Source of the DNA: Gordionus sp. m RMFG-2023
Taxonomy: Eukaryota > Nematomorpha > Gordioida > Chordodea > Parachordodidae
Direction: 5' to 3'
DNA length: 64,000 nt
Assembly: GCF_954871325.1 (NCBI RefSeq)
Contig: NC_088776.1
Span: 44,658,569-44,722,568 of the forward strand
Both the position numbers and the translations under genes were made by a program. The notes beneath the pieces are model-generated. The model did no database searches. It saw nothing but the letters and a program-made list of their open reading frames with translations, and had not been told where the DNA came from. Shown here one piece after another: positions 11,337 through 24,100 of the stretch (its first letter is position 1; each line of letters starts with the position of its first letter).

Positions 11337-11987
11337 CTAAGTAATAGCACAACAATGGTTTTTAGTTGATTTATATTTGGATTTAGTTTGATGATGATAA
11401 TTACAATTCCAGCAAATTTGTTCCTCACAAGTTTGACAGCATAAGAAGAATCCACTAATTTTGTGGCTTTTGGGGGGTTTAAAACTCATTTCTCGAACAA
11501 TTTCAGCAAATACATCATTAACATTATGTGTAGTTTTAGCAGAAGCCTCAATAAATGGGCAATTCCAAGTTTCAGCTAAGTAAGCCCCTTCACTTGATGG
11601 TACTTCTCTCAAATGTGGTATATCAGACTTATTACCAACTAATAAAATTGGTACAAATGTATCATCATTGCCACCTTTTACTCTAATAATTTGATCCCTC
11701 ATACTTTTGATATCACGAAAAGTTTGTGAGCTGGTAATACTGTAGACTATAACAAATCCCTGACCATTTTTTATATATAAATCCCTCATCGAAGCAAATT
11801 GTTCAGTACCAGCAGTGTCTAAAATTTCTAATAAACATGGTGCATTATCAACTTCAATTTCTTTGCGATAAAAATCTTCAATAGTAGGATCATATTTTTC
11901 CATAAAGGTACCTGTTACGAATTTAACAGTTAAGGCTGATTTTCCAACACCTCCACTGCCTAAAACTACAACTTTGTATTCTCGCAT
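11337..11987 (-). CDS. RAP2: Rap2-like small GTPase with cysteine-rich tail
   Basis: This is a 216-residue Ras-superfamily GTPase that would act as a GTP/GDP switch at membranes, in the Rap class controlling adhesion and cytoskeleton. All motifs are present: P-loop GSGGVGKS (10-17), effector loop YDPTIEDFY (32-40), DTAGTEQ (57-63), NKSD (119-122) and EASAK (147-151). Thr61 replaces the Ras glutamine, a Rap hallmark, and Phe39 is the Rap2-type effector residue. The C-terminus ends CCAIT, a CaaX prenylation box preceded by a second cysteine. The tail is about 30 residues longer than vertebrate Rap2 (about 183 aa) and holds further cysteines at 183, 184, 187, 192 and 195 ([16 protein letters not shown]). 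The coding region has no intron, unlike the annexins here, so a retrocopy origin is possible, but the frame is intact. The start is the first ATG and the homology begins there. Confidence 0.95.
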   Translation of the reverse strand: MREYKVVVLGSGGVGKSALTVKFVTGTFMEKYDPTIEDFYRKEIEVDNAPCLLEILDTAGTEQFASMRDLYIKNGQGFVIVYSITSSQTFRDIKSMRDQIIRVKGGNDDTFVPILLVGNKSDIPHLREVPSSEGAYLAETWNCPFIEASAKTTHNVNDVFAEIVREMSFKPPKSHKISGFFLCCQTCEEQICWNCNYHHQTKSKYKSTKNHCCAIT

Positions 11988-12418
11988 ATTTAAATTACCA
12001 AATCTTTATGACCGAAAATAGGTAAAACTTCGAAATATCATATCTTAATAAAAAATTTATACTAATAAAAATATAAATATATTTACCAAAGGGTGTCATA
12101 GTTTGGTGTTATCGAGTATTAGACCGTTAAAGTAAGCACATATGGTAAATGAAAAATGATAAAAGGTTTGTCACGAGCAAACTAAATTCTTTTACAATTA
12201 TGCAAATTAAATTTAATTTTTAAAAACTGAAAAATTTGCAATAATATTGGAAGAAATAATTTAAAATTTTTCATTTAAATATTTTAGATTATATTAAATA
12301 CAATTATTAATAACGTATATAAACTTAATATTTCTAATCTAATAATTATTTGGTATAATATTAAGGTTAACTAAGGAAAATATAAAGAGCGTAGTTTTCT
12401 ACTAATAAATAAAAATGG
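11988..12418. other. presumed 5' flank of the Rap2 gene
   Basis: AT-rich, no open frame and no TATA or initiator element I can single out. Any 5' non-coding exon or promoter of the GTPase gene would lie here or further right, beyond the LTR fossil that starts at 12419. Confidence 0.3.
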
Positions 12419-15163
12419 TGTTATATTATTTGGTAATGGTCAATATATAATTAAATGTTTATTTATTACTGTCTATGGCGTTATGTTTATATTGTACTGT
12501 GTTAATTGGACATTAGTTTATGTTAAATTGATCTGACATAAGTTTATTTCAAAAAACTAAATATATATATATGAATTGTAAAAATAAAAGATTATTATTA
12601 AACTTATTAAATAAAATTAGATTTTATTTTAATGCAATTTTAATTCGATTATAATCTCTATCGGTGTAACATGGTGGAGGATAATAATTATATCAAAGTC
12701 AAAGTTCTAAACATTGGACCTGAAATTCTTAGCGGTGAATATTGTTTGTGAAGTCACAAGAAATATAAACTGTTCAAAACAATTAAAGAGATGGCTATTA
12801 GAATTATGGATAATATGGACAATTTATCGTATCAAATAAATGATATAGTATAATAAAAGGTTGAAAAAAAAATACACGTATCTTTGAATTTTAATCAAAA
12901 CCTGACAGGTTGGAGTTCCAGAGAATATCCGATCGACTTAAAAGCTGTGGTTCGGGGCTGAATACGGAATCTCTCTGAATAAAAAACTTAAAGTAAGATT
13001 GATAGAGGATAATAAGACAGATCTAAACATTATTGATGATATTGTGGTCAAATATCAATCAATGGGAATAACTGATAATAAAACCTGCGCAGAGAAAGAT
13101 TTACGGAGAAGAGATGATGGAGTGAAATGGCAAAATAATTCGGTATCGAAAGAAAATAAATATGTTTTTAAGGGGACCGACACAATAACAACATAAAAAA
13201 AAATATTATACAGATACCGTATAATCTGAGGCCAAGAAATAAAATATATTTTATGAATGATTTTATCATTGGTATGCAATTAAATAATCATAATTTTTTG
13301 TTTTTGATAGATATTGGTTCTCCGATGACTTACTTGCCGTTGAAAAATTTGGAAAAGTTTACGAATCATGAAAATATTGAGTTGAGAAGTTCTAGGAAAT
13401 ATTCTCTTATTAAGGTTCTCCCATCACAGTAGTTGGGAAAGTCATTAATAGTAAAGCTAAATACTTAAATATTATAAAATAGTTAGATTTTTATGTATTA
13501 GATGGGGAGGGACCACTCTTATGTGGTCAAGATTAGATTAAAGAATTTGATATAATCGAATGCAATTTTGATATTAACAGTTTAATAGGCAAGAGATAGG
13601 TGATAAATTAAATTTAAAAAATTTTTAAATTTGTTTTCATATAAGGATATTAAATACTTGTGAAAGTTTAAACATGTTCAACTAAATTACAATGGGTGAG
13701 ATTGGATATTAAAAGAATAAATTGTATAAAATTAACTTTAGATAACTCATTGTTTGTATGGGCTCATATCAAGATAGGCTTGTGGGGACTGTCATTGGGA
13801 GGATCAGTAATGTCATATGGGAGATCAAGATAGAACATAAGGTTGTGATTGCTCACACCAATCAAATAAGAGATATTTGATAAACTTGTTAAATGTTCAA
13901 TTACTAACCAATAAATTGTCGGTTGCTGTTTTTGTTGTTGAAAGTATTAACCAAGATTTTATAATGCATTTGTACCTGTTAATTTTACAATTATATATAA
14001 TTGCAATAATTCTCTTTCCCATTATATTTATTTCACTTCTTTCCAATATTATAATGTATCTATTGATTATATTCTAAAAACAAGAAGACAACTAATAATG
14101 CATTAATTCCCTTTCCCATTACATTTATTCAGATCCCCATTGTAATGTTTGTATTCCAAAGTAAGGAAAGAAAATATTATAAAAATACATTTTTTCCCCT
14201 CCTTTCCCCAATTTTAATGATTGTATTCCAAAAGGAAACAACAATATTAGAAGATAAATTCCCCCCCCCCCCTTCCCCATTTTATGATTGGATTCCAAAG
14301 AAGTAAACAACAAATTCCTTAGTCCTTCCATTATAATGTATTCATAGATTGTATTCCTATATTAAGGATACAACAATATTAGAAAGACACATTTATTCCC
14401 CTCTTCCCTCCTTTTCCCAATTATTATGATAAGGAAACAACAATATTATGAAGATACATCCCCCCCCCCCCCCCCATTTTAATGATTGGATTCCAAAGAA
14501 GTAAACAACAAATTCCTTAGTCCTCCCATTATAATGTATTCATTGATTGTATTCCTATATTAAGGATACAACAATATTATAAAGACACATTTATTCCCCT
14601 CCTCCCTCCTTTTCCCAATTATTATGATTGTATTCTAAAATAAGGAAACAACAATATTATAAAGATATATTTCTTCCTCTCCTTTCCCCAATTTTAATGA
14701 TTGCATTCCAAATAAGGAAGCAACAAATTATAAATTATGCAATTTTTCCCTTTCCCATTAGATTTACTTCCCTCCTTTCCAATATTATAAAGATACAATT
14801 ATTTTTTCTCTCATGCCAACCGAGCTCTCCACTAGCATTATTTTAGTTACTTCATCATAAATTATGTTATCACTGTCATATATATTATTTAGATTTGAAT
14901 GGTATTGGATTTTGGAGATTTTTTTTTATTAAATTTTTTTCTGTGGTAGCATGTTATGTTATCTGGTTTAATATTTATTTTAATGTTTATTTATACTGTT
15001 TAAGGCGTTAGGTTTATATTGTATTATGTTAAGTGGACATAATTTATGTATTGATTTGAAATAAGTTTATTTCAAACTATATATATATGAATTGTAAAAA
15101 CAAAAGATAATTATTAAACTTATTAAATAATTTAATTCGATTGCAATTCTTATCGGTGAAGGA
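12419..15163 (+). mobile_element. Ty3/gypsy-like LTR retrotransposon fossil
   Basis: Two direct repeats, about 12419-12671 and about 14952-15163, share TGTTATRTTATYTGG starts and the body words ATATATATATGAATTGTAAAAA and ATTATTAAACTTATTAAATA. They are clearly diverged, so the copy is old. Between them is a plus-strand retropepsin-like stretch (about 13250-13560). A short block at about 13770-13870 resembles the C-terminal end of gypsy integrases. Reverse transcriptase and RNase H are not recognisable and most of pol appears lost. It is broken many times over. A minisatellite fills its 3' part. Confidence 0.6.
14005..14800. repeat. minisatellite inside the LTR fossil, unit about 95-110 bp
   Basis: A unit built from CCTTTCCCCAATTTTAATGATTG, ATTCCAAA-TAAGGAAACAACAATATTA and AAAGATACATTTATTCCCC is repeated about 7-8 times with indels. 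Runs of up to 15 C appear in two units (about 14262 and 14461). The open frames across it are accidental. Confidence 0.75.
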
Positions 15164-15644
15164 AGAGTTTAAAGTGCACATTTCATATTTAATTTGTAGC
15201 ACATCCCCTAATTATTGTTAGTTTATAATTTTTGCCATTGAATTTACTTCCCATTTTTAGATATATCTAATATTAGTTTGATTAAAATCTTTGTAATATA
15301 TTAGAGTCCATAATTATATATAAAAAATTATATGCATATTATTTATAGAAATCAAACTTTTAATATGGAAGAATATATAATTTGTACATAATATTTATTT
15401 ATATACTAAATTTTTTATATTTATTATTAAGATGATCAAGAAACTCATGCAATAATATAAAAAAGCATAAAATGCAATATAAAAAAAGAAGGAAATAGGA
15501 ACAATTATCTAAATAATCTTAGTGTCTTTTCAAATAATATAATAATAGTGATTATAATTAAAGTATTTTCAATAGTAATGAGAATTATAATAAAGGGTTA
15601 AGAGGATTTTAAATTCGTTTGATTGAGAACACGTCGATTATGTT

Positions 15645-15858
15645 ATTTATGCAAAGCGCCTGTCAAACGGTTTAATTAGGGTCGATTTTTAAAGACTGCC
15701 TGATCAAGATTTTAACCAAAAAAATATTATGTAAGTCTCGAGATTTGGCAAATAGAGGTCCATATATGAGAAAATCCCCAGTTCACATAAAATTATTTTG
15801 GCTAAAATCTTAATCGAGTTTTTAAAATTGACACAAATAGGGCTTTTCATCAACACTA
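15645..15858. mobile_element. hAT-type MITE, TAGTGTTGTTAAAC family, degenerate
   Basis: The family words CAAACGG, TTTTTAAAGACTG and AGATTTTAACCAAAAAAATATT are followed by the right end TTTTCATCAACACTA. The left boundary is not clear. Confidence 0.4.
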
Positions 15859-16399
15859 CCTCCCGTTATAGACTTATTTAAATAAATTGAATGTAGTATA
15901 TATCGATTAATTTAGGTTGATTTTTTTAAAAAAATAGAATGAAATATATAAAAAGCGAAAATAATAAAATAAAATAGAAAACACGAAAAAAGAAATATAA
16001 AATAAATGTAACTAAATAAAAATGAAATATAAATAACCAAAATAAAAGGAAATGTAAACATTGTTTTAATTTATATTTAAAACTTTAAAACAGGAGATTT
16101 AATATTGAGAATCGACAATTTTAAATCTCAAAAGATGAAGAGACTTGCTATCATTTGTATGGCCCAACCCGAAATTAAAAAAATTCTTTTTTTGGCTTGG
16201 CAAGATTAATGTTTTCAGGCCCAAACACCCAGATTTTTTAAAAAAATTTTCCGTCATAATTTCTTTAATCGACCAGGCTGTTTAAATTTTTTTATGGTCG
16301 TAGTTTTAAAAAAATATTCGGCATTTTACGGATCTCAACGAATATGAAATTCATATATAATAACATTTCAAAATATCTTCTGATTTGTCGTAAAAGGTG

Positions 16400-17066
16400 T
16401 AAGTTTGAATCATTACACTTGCTAACTTTCTATTTAACTGGTAGATGGTAATTCTCTTACTTCCTGTTACTCTTGTAATCTAATATAGTCATTTATAAAA
16501 TTATCAATCATTTTGTTCTCCCTGACAATATACGTAATTGCCTTAATTTGGGACAGAGAAAAAGAGAGATAAAATGATACTTATCTAAAATAAATTTTTC
16601 CTTTAAAAAGTAATATTGAGAATATCTTTGTTGCTTTTAATTTGATTAAATATCACCTAAAATGATGATTATAGAATTATAAATTTGATTAAATATCAAC
16701 TAAATTAATGATTTTAGAATAATGAATTTGATTAAATATCACTTAAAGTAATGATTTTAGAATAATAAATTTGAATATTATTTTACTATAAATATTTTCT
16801 AAGAATCAAAAGAAAATAGGAAATATGATGAGTAAATGAATGTGATATATTATGTATGTGATATATTGTTCTATGATAACAATTTTTAATACTTTATTTA
16901 TTTTTAATTTTTATATATAATAATGTCGATTTAAAATATCCAAGCTTTAAAATATTCGGGCCGGCTAGGATATTTTTTAAAAATTTTAAACCCGGCTCAG
17001 TCCGGGTATATATAAAAATAATACAGCCCAGCCAATCGGACAGGGCGGGGCTGCAGGCTCTCTGAT
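16400..17066. mobile_element. non-autonomous hAT-like repeat with GCAGGCTCTCTG right end
   Basis: The right end reads GGGCTGCAGGCTCTCTG, a worn form of the family terminus GCAGGTCTCTG, preceded by GGGCCGG/CCCGGC-rich sequence. The 16500-16880 portion is found inverted at about 24540-24830 (shared words AAAGAGAGATAAAATGAT and TTGTTGCTTTTAATTTGA). A roughly 50-bp unit (TTTGATTAAATATCAC-TAAA-TGATGATTTTAGAATAA) is repeated three times at 16635-16775. The left end is undefined. Confidence 0.5.
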
Positions 17067-17649
17067 ATATATATTTATAATACGTGAACTTTTAATGTGT
17101 TATTTAATTTGAACATAATATTAATTTGCTTAATAAATTATTTATATTAATTAATGAAATAATTTGGAGACAATGCCAAAAGTTTACTCATCTACCCCCC
17201 CCCCCCCCATATAATATATTTTGCTCCATTTATGCACCTGTAGAAGCCAACCCTAGAATCCAACAGTCAGCAGCCGAGCCAGCTCATAGCCTGAGCCGTG
17301 AAAATAAAATATTAGTCAAGGGCGGCCCATATTCCTATCTTATATAATTACAGAAGTTTTATAGGTGGAACCAAATTGCGGAAGTAACTAAAGTTAACTT
17401 GCTATCCAAGCTATTCAGCAAGCAGTGAACTAATTTTTTTTCCAACTGCACATACATTTGTAAAAAAGAATGTGTATAAATCTTAATCAATGGCGGATCC
17501 AAGGTTGAATAAGGTCTTCTATAATTCTTTGACTTTCAATAAAATACACACTTTTAAAATATATATAAAATACAAATTTTAAATTTGTTTAAAAATTTTA
17601 CTTTGTGGTATAAAAATGTTGACAATATTTATTTAATTAAAACAAATCC

Positions 17650-17810
17650 TGTGATTCATTTACTATTAAAATTGCGCTATTATTATTAAATTTTCGCCTT
17701 TTCTATTAATTTTGCCAATTTACTCTTTTTATATTAAACTTGCCCCTATTTAGCTAAAATGAACAATTAAACTTTTACTATTAAATTTGCCTTTTTCTCA
17801 TTTAAGGCGA
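17650..17810. repeat. short tandem repeat, ATTAAATTTGCC-type unit
   Basis: About five or six imperfect copies of a roughly 25-bp unit (TACTATTAAATTTGCCCTTT with variants) run across this stretch. The rest of 15.2-18.2 kb shows no gene. Confidence 0.5.
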
Positions 17811-18194
17811 AATTACTTTAGACGAATGGCATAACCTAATTAAATTCCCCTGTCCTAGAGTGTTATTGGCTTATTGTTTAACAAGGCAAAACCAATATGG
17901 AGGGGTAATCATCTCGAAAGATTTCGTTATTAAAAATGTATTGAATATAAAAGTGTAAATTATCATTTTCTTTAAGCATAGAATATAGAAAGGCTACTTA
18001 ACGATAATATTAGTGCGCTACTTTTAAATGTGGCTTTTAAAAACAAACTATATATAAATTTAGTATATTTATTTACAAGAATTTACTATCTAAATGTATA
18101 ATTAAAATTATGACAATAAAATTTGATAAACGTGTGATCAACAAAATGTATCATTATAAAGTTAGTGCATATAATTTTATTAAGTTATAGTTTG

Positions 18195-21100
18195 TCATTT
18201 TTGGATTGGCTTTTGATTACCCTGAACTAATTTAACTAGTACCTCCTGGTAAGTACCTGTCACGTCCCCCTAAATTTATTAAAACAAATAAATTATTTAT
18301 AAAAATGTGCCATAAAATTTAAAAAAATTACTTTGATGGCGTTCTCCAATGATTTTTTATACTTTTTACGATATTCATTTTTAATTTCTTCCATATCAAC
18401 TTCTGATCTAGTTACCATGATCCGAGTCAAATCAGATTCTTTCGTTCCAACTCCCTTTATATTTATTAAGTTACAGTGTATAATTATAATATTTTTTGGG
18501 ATATATATATTTTTGAATATAATATATTGCTTTACTGTTAGAGCGCTGTGTAATCTTGTTGCGAAATAGTTTCCAGGATTTTTGATAATATCAACTATAA
18601 AATGATAATAAAAAATATAACACATCCTAAAGTATTATAAAAGAAAAATAATTTCATGTGTCAAAGATTATGAAAAAACGTAGCTAGCAGTTAAAGTTAA
18701 TTTTTGGCTTAATTGCAGGAGATATAGAGACGATATATAAGCCCAAGGTTTAGCGCGAAGTTTTTTTTATAGTATTAAACAATAATTATCATTTTTTTAC
18801 CAAAAATATGTAATCATATAATGCAAAAATCTTAAAAAATTTTAGTTTTTCACTCTTTCGGGTAAAACTCAAACGTTCCCAAAAGATTTTTCCAGAACAG
18901 ATAATATAAAAAAAAAATTTTTTAAAGAAAAAAAATAAATATGTTATTAGTTTGTTTTGGGGAAAGGAGTATTAAGGATATCTTGGACTTCAAAATCAAA
19001 TTTTTTGACTCAATAATATGGAATCGAAAACTAAAATTTTTATTATAGTGCGCTCTGTTTGTTAACGCTGTTTAATCAAGCCATGGAATAAAGAATAAAT
19101 GATATTGTTTAAAGTGACTCTATTCTATCGTTGCTTACAAATATCATATTAAAAAATGGCAAATAAGTTGTGATTCATTTTTTATTTTAAATTTTCAATA
19201 TCACCCCAATTTAACAAGGCTCTGTGCGTTTAAAATATCTTTTGAATCGATATAACTCGCAATGTTCAATGTAAGTACTATTGGTCAGGTAGAAAATTAA
19301 ATTTAAAATGATATTTTTCTATTTCTAATGTAATATCGAAAATTCATTACACTAATCGTAAGATGTTAATTTAATCAACTATATTAAAGACGTAATAGAG
19401 TAAAAAAAAATATTGAGAACCTAGGGGCTAGAAAAACAATATTTTCCAAAATTATACATTAATTCAAATTATTAAAATAATTTTCAAATTTGTTTCTGAC
19501 TGAGGCTTAAATATTAGATAATTGTGTTTCATGTCTAATAAAGGATAAAATTTTACAAAAATTTGTAGTGTATTTATATTATGAGAAAGCTCATTTATAT
19601 CAGGAGCCAAAATAGTTTTATATCACTCTTCATAGCGATGTCTCTGTTCAATTTTGATATTCCTCATTGTTACCCTGCTATCCCAGTTAGCACGAATTAG
19701 CGGTGAAATATATAAAAATACAGATATTTTGTATACTTTGCCGCGAATTCGTGTTAACTGTGAATGCAGGATTATGAATAGCGCTATGCGTTATTATTTG
19801 CTCTATAAATTGTGCAATAGTGTATAGAATAGATTTAAAATAGTGTTTTTAGCCCTATTTCTATATTAATATGAAACTAATTTTAATTTTTTAAACATTT
19901 TTTTGTGGATAACCCATATTAATATTTATGTCTCTAATATTTTAATTTCCTCTAATGTTTTAATAATAGCTATTAAATATTTGTCAAACCAAATGTCAAT
20001 AAGGTTTTTTGATATTTTCCTGATGTTTCTTTCTTGATGGCGTCCTCGATTGATTGTTTCGATATTCTCTCATATTGATCAAAAATAAGCTTCAATTGAT
20101 TTATGTTTCTAGTGGCCAATATATCAGTAAAAGCCTTTTCATTAGTTCCAAATAATTGTTGTATACCACCCTTTAATAATTTCTAAAAAAATATATATAT
20201 TATAGATAATTTATAACTATTTATAATTCTTAATTTAAATATAATATTAATATAGTCATAAGACTTTGTTTCAAGTAATGTGGTGAGAAATTGTGGAAAA
20301 TGATCATAATATACTTATATAAGTCTTTCTAGAATTAAAACTTATCTAGAATCTTTTAATGATGATCGGTGGAACATCTTTAAATTATAAATCATTTTGG
20401 AAGACAATTTTTAAATAATATGATTTTAATAAAAATTTCCATACTGGAATACATTGATAAAATCAGATTTTTAAATTTAAAAACTCGTCCTAGTATAAAT
20501 GATTTCAAACTAAGATTTCATATAAATTCTAAATAAAATTAGGACATAAAGAAAATCGTTATTTTAGACATTTTTGTTGTTTCTAAAACAAATTTGATGT
20601 TAGACACGTTCAAATCAACCACACCCAGTTCGCCCTAAGTTATCAGATTGATTTTACTTAGAAAAATTTCGCATCTAACATTAAATTCGCTTCTCAAAAA
20701 ATTGGCCTTGATCTGAACAGTGCTAAAATATGGGCTAGGGTTAGGTTTAAATTTTAAAATAAATGGCCAAACATATAAAGCGCTTTTATTTTAAGAAAAA
20801 ATTATTATTCATGATCACATTGGATATATAGCAATAATCTGTCTATATAGCATAAAAACATATGATTATTACAATAATATATGTTATATAGTTTATATGT
20901 GGTTTGAGTAAAAAATATGAGATTAATAATAATACCATAACCCATAAATCCTAATTTATTTAAAAATTTTGGGGGAGAATAATGTTGTAATTTTAAATCT
21001 GCATTATATATTCTCAACCCTTGAAGTTGATTTGATCAAACAGATTAGCACTAAATATTAAGAGAAGATTTTAATCGTTAATTATAGTTTGTTAAAAGTT

Positions 21101-24100
21101 TATTATGGTCTCATTCCCTTAGAGTTTATGATTTTATTTATCAAATTTTTTATATGAAACAAAAATCATAATATAAAACTATTAAGTATAATCTTTAAAT
21201 ATGTAATCGGCATATAAAAGGGTACAAATTACCTCTGCATCCCTCAAAGCCGCTGCTGGATCAGTTTGCCTGGAAGAGTCCCGCTGTGCCTGAAATAATA
21301 TTTCTTTAAAATATTCATAAAGTCAACTAAATTACCTGGGCAATTTTCACCAAAAAATCTTGCACTTTCCTATTTGTATCGCCTTTGATATCACTAACTA
21401 TGTCCTTTTTAAACACTATTATATTTGAGTATAGGAAATTATAAATGTATTGAAAAAATAATCAAATTTACATTTCTTATATGCTTCAGTTATAGCTTTA
21501 AGTTGATTGGGCGATCTTGTTAGGAGAATTTCGATCAGCAGATCAAAATTCGTGCCAAATCCCTTAAATAATAAATTAAAATATTGTAATTTATTATTCA
21601 AATGTAAAAAGAAAGGTAATGTTAAAAGAAAATTAGTCTCTTGTGCCAATTTTGAAAGCCATTTATATATTAAACTTTAAAAGGAAAGTATCTATAGTTA
21701 AATTATTATATCATTATTAGTCTTATTCCGATGTTATATTATATTTGGTTTTCGTGTTAAAAATAAAAGCATAAAATATATCCATTAAACTTTTATATCA
21801 TCATAAATACAGTTTACTATTAACTTAATCTCCAAAATCTTATATATTTGAGTTATTATTAAAAATAGTATAAACGTTTATGACAAATTAACAAAGGGTT
21901 TTGTTAAATTTTGAACATTAGCATAGCTAAAGCAAATGAAAAAAAAATATATATCCAAGAAAAAATTATTTAAAAAAAAAGAAAAACGATTGTGTCAATA
22001 TTATATTCTATTGAAATGCTAGTTATTTTAAAAAAAACCCTAAAATTTTATATTTGGTATTCAATAAATTTATATAATATATATGGTAAATCATTTCATA
22101 GGCGTAATTAGGATATTCGTAAGAGGAAAAGTTTTTTGAGAAACCTTTCTATTAAGAATTTTATTTGAAAGCTTTAGGGTTTTTCTCAGGCCTTTGGCCT
22201 GGTTATATTTAGAAAATAATAATTTAGGTAAGACTTCCTTTTTTAAAAAAAGTTTATTAAATGTTTTATTTCTGAATTATATGAATTATAATCATTTAGT
22301 CATTACTTTAAAAAGTTAATAACACACACTCATTACTAAATTAAGCTCTTTTTAGAGCCTTATAAACTAATATATATTTATTTTTATTTGGTAATTTTAT
22401 ATATTTTTATAGTTGGTTATTATAATTTTTTATAAAGCAATAAAATAACATTTAATTGGAAAAAGAAAAAAAATATAATCATTATTTCAAAAAATTGAAA
22501 ATTACTGTTTTAATTATTTTATTCATTTTGTTGGAAAAGAAGGGTTGAGCATAGGCACTTTCAAGACAAAACTATTGGGGCTTTCCCTCTCCACAACCCC
22601 CGAAAATTTATTTTACCTAAATATTTTTAATATTTAATATTAAAATTTTAATTATATTTATAATTATTTGAAAACTTTATCAGGCCCCTAAACAATCTAA
22701 ATGTATGTTTAGAAAGTCCTAAATAAGTAGTGTGTATTCTCTATTTGTTAATTTTCCCTATTTCTCGTTTATCTAGCATAATTTAATTTATTTTAAAGAT
22801 GATAATGTGACGTTGATTAATTATTTAAAAGTTATAATTTTTGGACTGAGTAGGGTTCCTCTTAATTTTACAATCTCATATTTTTTTATTTAGATTGATA
22901 AATATTAAATAAATTTTAATTTTACATACATTATTTTAAAATTTTTGATTAATCTGGTAAATTTTAAACAATTATTTAAAAAATAACCAATAATAATTTT
23001 ATAAATAATTTGAATTATTTTTCGACCAAAAAATCTACTATAATTTTTAAATATTATTTAAAGAAAATTAGACCCTCCCTCCACTCATTTAAATTTTGGA
23101 ACCCCTGGGGTGTAAGTGAATCAATTTTTATTTGTTTAAAATGATATAAACTGAAAATCCTAAATGGAAAGGGAAATATACCCCGTCCCCCTCCTAACCC
23201 TAGTTATGCCAATAGTTAAATTTTAAATGACGCTAGTGGAGCTAATAAAGTTAACTTTCTTATTTGTGCTAATATATTTTTTTAATTATAACATCAACTA
23301 TTTCAAAATTAAAATGATAAACATAAATCTGTCCAATATTCAAGAAAAATTTTATCATAAGTATTACCTTGATTGACTTCCGTATTTGTTGAGCATCGTA
23401 TTCTGCCGCGGGCATCATCAGTGCAACCAAAATATTTTCAAAATCACCGCTGGTATCACCTTTAATATCATTGATCAAATCCTAATCCCGTTAATCATTT
23501 AAAAATTTATGATAATAGTTTTAATAAATTTTTATAGACTAATCTTTTATGAAAATTATAAATTCATTTTGTCATTTTGCAATTAAATTCATTTTGTCAT
23601 TTTGCAATTGAACGTAGTTAAATTCAACGTTTAACAAAATCTTAAGCTTGAGCAAAAATCTTCTAAGGTCGAAAAAAAATGTGAAGATTTATTTTTGTAA
23701 ATTTGAAATTTCGCTCATTTTTGAAAAAATCTTTATAACTTTCTGTGGTCTTTATGTGTGAAGGATCTTTCATAATAATATAGTACAAATCCTAGCCATT
23801 AATATTCCCACGGAAATCAGGAATCCAAACAATGATTTGTATTATGAGAATGAAGATATAATATTATATACTCGTTTGAATAAACTCTTGTAAGCCCTTG
23901 TTATCTGTTGCCTTTCAAAATTTGTTCGACTAGGAATTATATTTATCAATTTTTTGTCATCGGTACCTAATTTAAAATTGTAAACTATGATATCCAATAG
24001 TATATACCATGCATGCATAGTTATTTAAATATTTTAAGAAATGGTTTTTCATAGAAGATGAATACTACCAATATAACAAGATACAAAATGTAATATTATG

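Noticed and set aside
20805-21017. 70-residue minus-strand frame between annexin 1 exons
   Set aside because: It lies in the intron between exons 7 and 8, which join in frame without it. Composition is that of AT-rich non-coding DNA.
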